A stretch of DNA of 10,919 nt. Origin: RGIG995 sp045652445. GTDB lineage: Bacteria; Bacillota; Clostridia; Oscillospirales; UBA644. Location of the stretch: positions 1 through 10,919 of the forward strand of contig JAZRUJ010000003.1 of assembly GCA_045652445.1 (NCBI GenBank). The letters are read 5' to 3'. The position numbers and the translations under genes are program-made. Below, in pieces: positions 7,938-10,919 of this stretch. The first letter of the stretch is position 1. Every line of letters begins with the position of its first letter. A model generated the notes under the pieces. The model was not told the DNA's origin. It searched no databases and worked only from the letters and a program-made list of their open reading frames with translations.

Positions 7938-7967
7938 TTGACTTTTGCAAAGAAGATATGGTAAAAT
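7938..7967 (+). promoter_or_regulatory. Sigma-A extended -10 promoter of the DUF2156 gene
   Basis: TTGACT (7938-7943) and TAAAAT (7962-7967) are separated by 18 nt, each five of six to consensus, with a TGn extension (TGG) directly before the -10. It lies 38 nt upstream of the ATG at 8006. It is back to back with the transporter promoter, with the two -35 boxes 18 nt apart. Confidence 0.82.
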
Positions 7968-8005
7968 AAGGTATCAAAAAACCATTACGTTCGGAGACGT
8001 TTTTT

Positions 8006-8887
8006 ATGTCGGAATTCCGCCCTCTTACCCTGTCTCAACTCCCCGAGATTCGTCATGACCTGTCCCGGGATCTTCCCCGCACCTGTGATTATTCGGTGGG
8101 GGGCGTTTTGCTTTGGCGGGATTATCTGCAGGTGGAATTTGCGGAATTTTCCGGATCGATGGTCTATTTTCTTCGGCTTTGGGACGGCACGGAAGGATTC
8201 CAGGTTCCCGCAGATCCCAACCCGGATCTGTTGCTTGAACTTCGGGAATATTGCAGAAAAATCGGAATGCCCTGCCGGTTTCTCTTCGTTCCCGCGGAAC
8301 GCAAAGACGTGTTTTTTGACCTGTTTGATTCTCTTTCGGTTTCCGACCAGCGGGATTGGTACGATTATTTGTACCGCAAAGAGGATCTGATTACTTACGC
8401 GGGAAAAAAATTACGGGGACAGCGAAATCACGTAAACAAATTTCGACTTGCCTACCCGGATTGGAAGTTTGAAAAAGCCACCCCGTCAGACCTTCCCCGG
8501 TTGCGGGAATTTTATCATCATTTCCGGGAAAACAACCAAAAAGAGGCTCCCGCGTGGAAAGAAGAAGAACGGAAAATTCAGGAAGTATTCGACCGTTTTG
8601 AGGAATATGATTTTCTCTGCGGAATGTTGACGGTAAACGGAAGTATTGTAGGGTTTTCTTTGGGAGAAATCGTGGGGGATACCCTCTTTGTGCATACCGA
8701 AAAAGCCGACCGAAATATTGCCGGAGCGTATCCCATGTTGGCGTCCCGGTTTGTAGAGGCGTTTGCCGACGACCGGGTGCGGTACGTTAACCGGGAAGAC
8801 GATTCCGGAGACCCGGGGCTTCGCACGGCAAAACTGTCCTATCACCCTTGTGCTTTGCTGGAAAAATACATCGTGGAAATTTCTTGA
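8006..8887 (+). CDS. DUF2156 protein (GNAT fold, MprF C-domain-like)
   Basis: This 293-residue soluble protein has the two-lobed acyltransferase architecture of DUF2156, the domain that forms the catalytic C-terminal part of MprF, which transfers aminoacyl groups from tRNA to phosphatidylglycerol. Signatures visible: DYLYRKEDLITYAGKK followed by LRGQRNHVNKF (120-146), FSLGEIVGDTLFVHTEKADR (217-236), GAYPMLASRF (240-249), and YVNREDDSGDPGLRTAKLSYHP (260-281). There are no membrane helices, so the MprF flippase half is absent. Stand-alone members are common in Clostridia but their substrates are generally unproven; peptide or lipid acylation is inference. GGAG lies 9 nt before the ATG. It is monocistronic, with its own promoter and a terminator 16 nt downstream. 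Confidence 0.9.
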   Translation: MSEFRPLTLSQLPEIRHDLSRDLPRTCDYSVGGVLLWRDYLQVEFAEFSGSMVYFLRLWDGTEGFQVPADPNPDLLLELREYCRKIGMPCRFLFVPAERKDVFFDLFDSLSVSDQRDWYDYLYRKEDLITYAGKKLRGQRNHVNKFRLAYPDWKFEKATPSDLPRLREFYHHFRENNQKEAPAWKEEERKIQEVFDRFEEYDFLCGMLTVNGSIVGFSLGEIVGDTLFVHTEKADRNIAGAYPMLASRFVEAFADDRVRYVNREDDSGDPGLRTAKLSYHPCALLEKYIVEIS

Positions 8888-8903
8888 TATAGCAAGAAAA
8901 AAC

Positions 8904-8930
8904 GCCCGAAAAGATTTCTTCTTTTCGGGC
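8904..8930. terminator. Bidirectional rho-independent terminator
   Basis: A perfect 10-bp stem, GCCCGAAAAG pairing with CTTTTCGGGC, closes a 7-nt loop. On the plus strand it is followed by ATTTTTAT; on the minus strand by GTTTTTTCTTG. It therefore ends both the DUF2156 gene (stop at 8887) and the convergent S-component gene (stop at 8940). Confidence 0.93.
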
Positions 8931-8939
8931 ATTTTTATG

Positions 8940-9464
8940 TTATTTTTTCGGTTCCGTAAAGCGTTGCAACGCCGTCAAGATGGGCAAAACCAACATGCCC
9001 ATTACCAGGTTGCTTACCCCGTGAATGGCATCAAAGGGAAGCCCCGACAAGATCCAGGTGCAGGTCTGTTTCAGATTGTATCCAAACAGTAACGCCTGGG
9101 CGGGGGCGTATAAAATGCCGTAGCAAAATCCGTGCAAGGAGCAGACGGCGGGATAGACGATTGCCCCCCATTTTTTGGGGATTTTCTTGGGAATCAGCAT
9201 GGTCATTCCCCACAACACCGTCCAGAGGTACAGATAGGGAATCCACCATAGATTAAATCCGTTGGTCAACCCCATCAGAAGAACGTAAACGTACAGGGGA
9301 ATCAAGGCTTTCCACCGGAACAGCAGGGTCATCAGCATGACCAACATTCCCGTCAGATGAATGTTGGGAAACAGGGACATTGCCCATTGAGAGGCGTAGA
9401 TCAACGCTGGAAAAAGACCGAACAATACGATCTCTTTCAGGGTTAAAAAGGGTTTGTTTTTCAT
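8940..9464 (-). CDS. ECF transporter S component, predicted corrinoid-specific
   Basis: A 174-residue integral membrane protein with about five to six helices, the size and layout of the substrate-binding S subunits of energy-coupling factor transporters. Helices lie around 10-30, 36-50, 52-70, 74-91, 99-120 and 147-167, with a GLPFDAIHGVSNLVMG segment near the C-terminus that resembles the PxDxxH/GN region of other S components. It would need the shared EcfA, EcfA' and EcfT module, which is not in this window. Substrate assignment is inference from context: it is the second gene of a transcription unit headed by a cobalamin riboswitch and a DUF4430 lipoprotein. Its ATG overlaps the lipoprotein stop by one base (TAATG), so translation is coupled. 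It is followed 9 nt later by the bidirectional terminator. Confidence 0.85.
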   Translation of the reverse strand: MKNKPFLTLKEIVLFGLFPALIYASQWAMSLFPNIHLTGMLVMLMTLLFRWKALIPLYVYVLLMGLTNGFNLWWIPYLYLWTVLWGMTMLIPKKIPKKWGAIVYPAVCSLHGFCYGILYAPAQALLFGYNLKQTCTWILSGLPFDAIHGVSNLVMGMLVLPILTALQRFTEPKK

Positions 9465-9910
9465 TATTTTGTGTATACCAGTTTGTAGGTGGCACCGTCG
9501 GTCAGTTCAATCTGATCGACGCCGGTCATCGCCATTTCTTCTCCGATGTAAACCGCCCAGTAAGCACCGTTTACGTCGTAATCGGCGGTTTCACCGTTGA
9601 CGGTTTTAATGTAAAGACCGTAGGCACCATCTTCCCCTTGCACCAGGTTTTCCTGTTCCAAGGCACCCCGCAGCATTTCGCAAGATGTTTCGATGGTAAA
9701 GGGGGTGGTTTCGCCGTTGCTTCCCACTACGTTTACGGTGATGGTGATCTTATTTTCTACGTTGCTGTTCTCCGCATTGGAAACAACGTGGGACCCGGCG
9801 GAATTGGTGTTCCGGTCCGTGTTGGGCATTTCCGCGGGGGTACAGGCGGCAAGGCAGAGTGCCATTGCCAAAATCAGTGCAAGGGAAAGGGTTTGAAGCA
9901 GTTTTTTCAT
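9464..9910 (-). CDS. DUF4430 lipoprotein, predicted corrinoid-binding protein
   Basis: The 148-residue product starts with a lipoprotein signal peptide, with lipobox LAAC and Cys23 as the likely lipidated residue. A Ser/Asn-rich linker follows (about 24-53), then one DUF4430 domain (about 54-148). That domain is related to the C-terminal beta domain of transcobalamin and intrinsic factor. Typical features seen are YGLYIKTVNGETADY, AYWAVYIGEEMAMTGVDQIEL and the final DGATYKLVY. The protein would sit on the outer face of the membrane and hand a corrinoid to the S component encoded next. The ATG at 9910 has AAAGGAG 10 nt upstream and begins MKKLL, a normal signal start. The frame is open to 10090, but that part lies in the riboswitch leader. 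Expression should fall when cobalamin binds the leader RNA. Confidence 0.9.
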   Translation of the reverse strand: MKKLLQTLSLALILAMALCLAACTPAEMPNTDRNTNSAGSHVVSNAENSNVENKITITVNVVGSNGETTPFTIETSCEMLRGALEQENLVQGEDGAYGLYIKTVNGETADYDVNGAYWAVYIGEEMAMTGVDQIELTDGATYKLVYTK

Positions 9911-9956
9911 GAGGTTGTTTCTCCTTTGAATTTTTTCAAAAAAGAACAAACGCAAA

Positions 9957-9982
9957 GCCGTCTCTTCCAAAGAAAAGACGGC
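9957..9982 (-). terminator. Riboswitch-controlled transcription terminator
   Basis: On the minus-strand RNA, GCCGUCUUUUC pairs with GAAGAGACGGC (11 bp including one G-U) around a UUUG loop, followed by a broken U-tract (UUUGCGUUUGUUCUUUUUU). It sits between the cobalamin aptamer and the lipoprotein ribosome site, the usual place for an expression platform. The U-tract is interrupted by GCG, so termination may be partial. Confidence 0.78.
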
Positions 9983-10013
9983 AGAAAAATCCCTTGTTGC
10001 CATCGTCTCTTCC
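9972..10013 (-). promoter_or_regulatory. Candidate antiterminator of the cobalamin leader
   Basis: The RNA segment GGAAGAGACG encoded at 10013-10004 is an exact copy of the terminator's 3' arm sequence at 9968-9959. It can therefore pair with the terminator's 5' arm (CGUCUUUUC, 9980-9972) in place of the true 3' arm, giving a 9-bp alternative stem that excludes the terminator. Aptamer folding would decide which forms. This is read directly from the repeats; the switching itself is inference. Confidence 0.6.
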
Positions 10014-10038
10014 ATTTGCCCAAGAGAGAGAATTGCAG

Positions 10039-10173
10039 ACGCAAGACGGGAAGCATTCTGACTGACCGGCTCTGACGGATGCCGGATCACAGTAATGGCG
10101 GTTGCTCCGGAATTTCACCGGATTTCCTTTCCACGGCGGGGCCGCACCGCAATCGGGTTGCGGTGAATTGCGT
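10039..10173 (-). promoter_or_regulatory. Cobalamin riboswitch aptamer
   Basis: The minus strand holds the cobalamin-riboswitch core: CCGGTGAAATTCCGG followed by AGCAACCGCC and ATTACTGTGA, then a CCGGC/GCCGG hairpin, and then TCAGTCAGAATGC, the counterpart of the conserved AAGTCAGGA-AC element. P1 is closed by ACGCAA (10173-10168) with TTGCGT (10044-10039). Just inside P1 is a perfect 8-bp hairpin, CACCGCAA/TTGCGGTG. The 5' end is about 14 nt after the predicted transcription start. It controls the DUF4430 lipoprotein and S-component genes, most likely turning them off when cobalamin is present. Confidence 0.93.
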
Positions 10174-10193
10174 GTTTATTCGATTTCGGTATT

Positions 10194-10222
10194 ATTTTAT
10201 CATATTTCCGACTTTTTTGCAA
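10194..10222 (-). promoter_or_regulatory. Sigma-A promoter of the cobalamin riboswitch operon
   Basis: On the minus strand TTGCAA (10222-10217), a 17-nt spacer and TAAAAT (10199-10194) form a promoter with a TGA extension before the -10. The -35 is weak (four of six), but the extended -10 compensates. Transcription would start near 10187, giving a leader of about 277 nt before the lipoprotein start codon. Confidence 0.8.
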
Positions 10223-10255
10223 GGGATTTTACAAAAAAGACCGGTTTCGTTTTTA

Positions 10256-10272
10256 TACAAATTGTACAAATT
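10256..10272. repeat. Tandem TACAAATT repeats between divergent promoters
   Basis: Two exact copies of TACAAATT lie 9 nt apart (10256-10263 and 10265-10272), and their junction forms the palindrome TTGTACAA (10262-10269). They sit between the riboswitch promoter and the promoter of the GLUG-repeat gene, 34 nt upstream of one -35 and 40 nt upstream of the other. A regulator site or an AT-rich UP-like element is possible; chance in AT-rich DNA cannot be excluded. Confidence 0.3.
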
Positions 10273-10311
10273 TTCGTCTGATTTTTTGGCGCCCCTTTCG
10301 GGGGAACGCGG

Positions 10312-10340
10312 TTGACCTTTTTCTGGACTTATGTTATAAT
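10312..10340 (+). promoter_or_regulatory. Strong sigma-A promoter of the GLUG-repeat gene
   Basis: TTGACC (five of six), a 17-nt spacer and a perfect TATAAT at 10335-10340 with a TG extension (TGT). It lies 37 nt upstream of the ATG at 10378, which has AAAGGAG 5 nt before it. This is the best promoter in the window. Confidence 0.92.
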
Positions 10341-10377
10341 ATATACACGAATCTTGAATTTAAAGAAAGGAGAAGTT

Positions 10378-10919
10378 ATGAAACGTATTGTTTTGACGGT
10401 CATCTTGCTCCTTTCTTTTTTGTTTCCCGCCTTGATTTTGCCCCATAACCCCTCCGATGCGGTGGATTCGGTTCCTGCCGGTTGGGTGGGGATTTACGAC
10501 CGGGCAGGGTTGGAAGCCATTTCTTCTGCCCCGGAAAAGCAGTACATATTGATGAGCGATATCGATCTTTCCGGAACGCCCTGGACGGCGTTGTGTTCCT
10601 CCGACGTTCCCTTTACCGGAACCTTGGACGGGAACGGACGCACGGTGTATAACATGACCGTTTCCGACCCGGTCAACCCTTGCGGATTGATTTCTTATTT
10701 GTCCGGGGGGACGGTGCATTCCCTCACGGTGCGGGGAACGGCGTCGGGACCCATCGCCGGATTGGTGGTAGGAAAAGCCGGCGGCGGTACCATTCGGAAT
10801 TGCCGGGGAGAAGGCTCGGTGAATTCCGACTTTTTCGGCGGCGGTATCTGTGGACAGGTCTGGGGCCGAAGCGTTGTGATTTCCGGCTGTACCTCGTCGG
10901 CGACTCTGTCGGGGAACGG
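10378..10919 (+). CDS. Secreted GLUG-repeat beta-helix protein (3' end beyond window)
   Basis: The first 180 codons of a longer gene. The product starts with MKRIVLTVILLLSFLFPALIL, a hydrophobic signal sequence with a likely cleavage soon after residue 20-30. Residues 40-95 (YDRAGLEAIS, YILMSDIDLSGTPWTAL, FTGTLDGNGRTVYNMTV) form the lead-in commonly seen before GLUG repeats. Three repeats of roughly 25-30 residues follow: GLISYLSGGTVHSLTVRGTA, GLVVGKAGGGTIRNCRGEGS and GGICGQVWGRSVVISGCTSS. Such repeats build right-handed beta-helices in exported, often surface-attached proteins of gut and environmental Firmicutes. No anchor is visible because the C-terminus is missing. Cysteines recur in the turns (C102, C142, C158, C171). 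Adhesion or glycan binding is inference. A strong promoter and ribosome site suggest high expression. Confidence 0.85.
   Translation, partial: MKRIVLTVILLLSFLFPALILPHNPSDAVDSVPAGWVGIYDRAGLEAISSAPEKQYILMSDIDLSGTPWTALCSSDVPFTGTLDGNGRTVYNMTVSDPVNPCGLISYLSGGTVHSLTVRGTASGPIAGLVVGKAGGGTIRNCRGEGSVNSDFFGGGICGQVWGRSVVISGCTSSATLSGN

Noticed and set aside
9380..10075. Open frame of 231 codons on the plus strand across the lipoprotein and riboswitch.
   Set aside because: It is opposite the lipoprotein gene, its terminator and part of the aptamer, with no ribosome site or domain.
9911..10090. A 60-residue N-terminal extension of the DUF4430 lipoprotein.
   Set aside because: It is read through the riboswitch and terminator and would bury the signal peptide. 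The MKKLL start at 9910 with AAAGGAG is far better.
10289..10303. Short GC-rich hairpin CCCC-TTTC-GGGG between the divergent promoters as a possible terminator.
   Set aside because: The stem is only 4 bp and neither strand has a U-tract after it; the T-run lies on the wrong side.
1..10919. CRISPR arrays, insertion sequences, tRNA or rRNA genes, prophage or integrase signatures.
   Set aside because: No regularly spaced repeats, transposase motifs, terminal inverted repeats or structural RNA genes were seen. Gene content and base composition look like a stable chromosome segment.

Overview
The window looks like chromosomal DNA from an endospore-forming member of the Firmicutes, most likely class Clostridia. 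Three things point there: a clear sporulation sigma factor G, an AddAB-type (not RecBCD) recombination nuclease, and Gram-positive style AGGAG ribosome binding sites with consensus sigma-A promoters. No species can be named. Coding sequence is moderately GC-rich with many CGG/CCG codons, which opens long spurious frames opposite the true genes.

Layout from left to right. (1) Positions 1-5708, minus strand: a tight run of four genes read right to left. They are a DUF2752 membrane protein, a 62-residue two-helix membrane protein, addB, and addA, which is cut by the left window edge. Gaps are 7 and 19 nt, and addB and addA overlap by 35 nt. (2) Positions 5758-6528, plus strand: sigG, divergent from that operon across 49 nt. 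(3) Positions 6582-7849, minus strand: an MFS transporter and a 63-residue bitopic membrane protein joined by an ATGA overlap. A near-consensus promoter with a dyad over its -35 box lies upstream. (4) Positions 8006-8887, plus strand: a stand-alone DUF2156 (GNAT-fold, MprF C-terminal-like) protein with its own extended -10 promoter. It ends at a bidirectional terminator. (5) Positions 8940-10222, minus strand: a complete corrinoid-uptake transcription unit consisting of promoter, cobalamin riboswitch, terminator with a visible competing antiterminator arm, DUF4430 lipoprotein, and ECF-type S component. The lipoprotein and S-component genes overlap by one base. (6) Positions 10312-10919, plus strand: a strong promoter and the first 180 codons of a secreted GLUG-repeat protein that runs off the right edge.

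Working together: AddA and AddB form the helicase-nuclease that processes double-strand breaks for RecA. SigG drives late forespore transcription. The riboswitch unit is the most self-contained regulatory system here: it should shut off a lipid-anchored binding protein and a membrane S component when cobalamin is plentiful. The energising ECF module (EcfA/A'/T) is not in the window. The only gene-free stretch over 300 nt, 9911-10377, is filled by the riboswitch leader (9911 to about 10187) and a divergent promoter region. I did not find a wholly unknown system. The least explained items are the membrane genes fused to addBA and to the MFS gene, and the isolated position of sigG.
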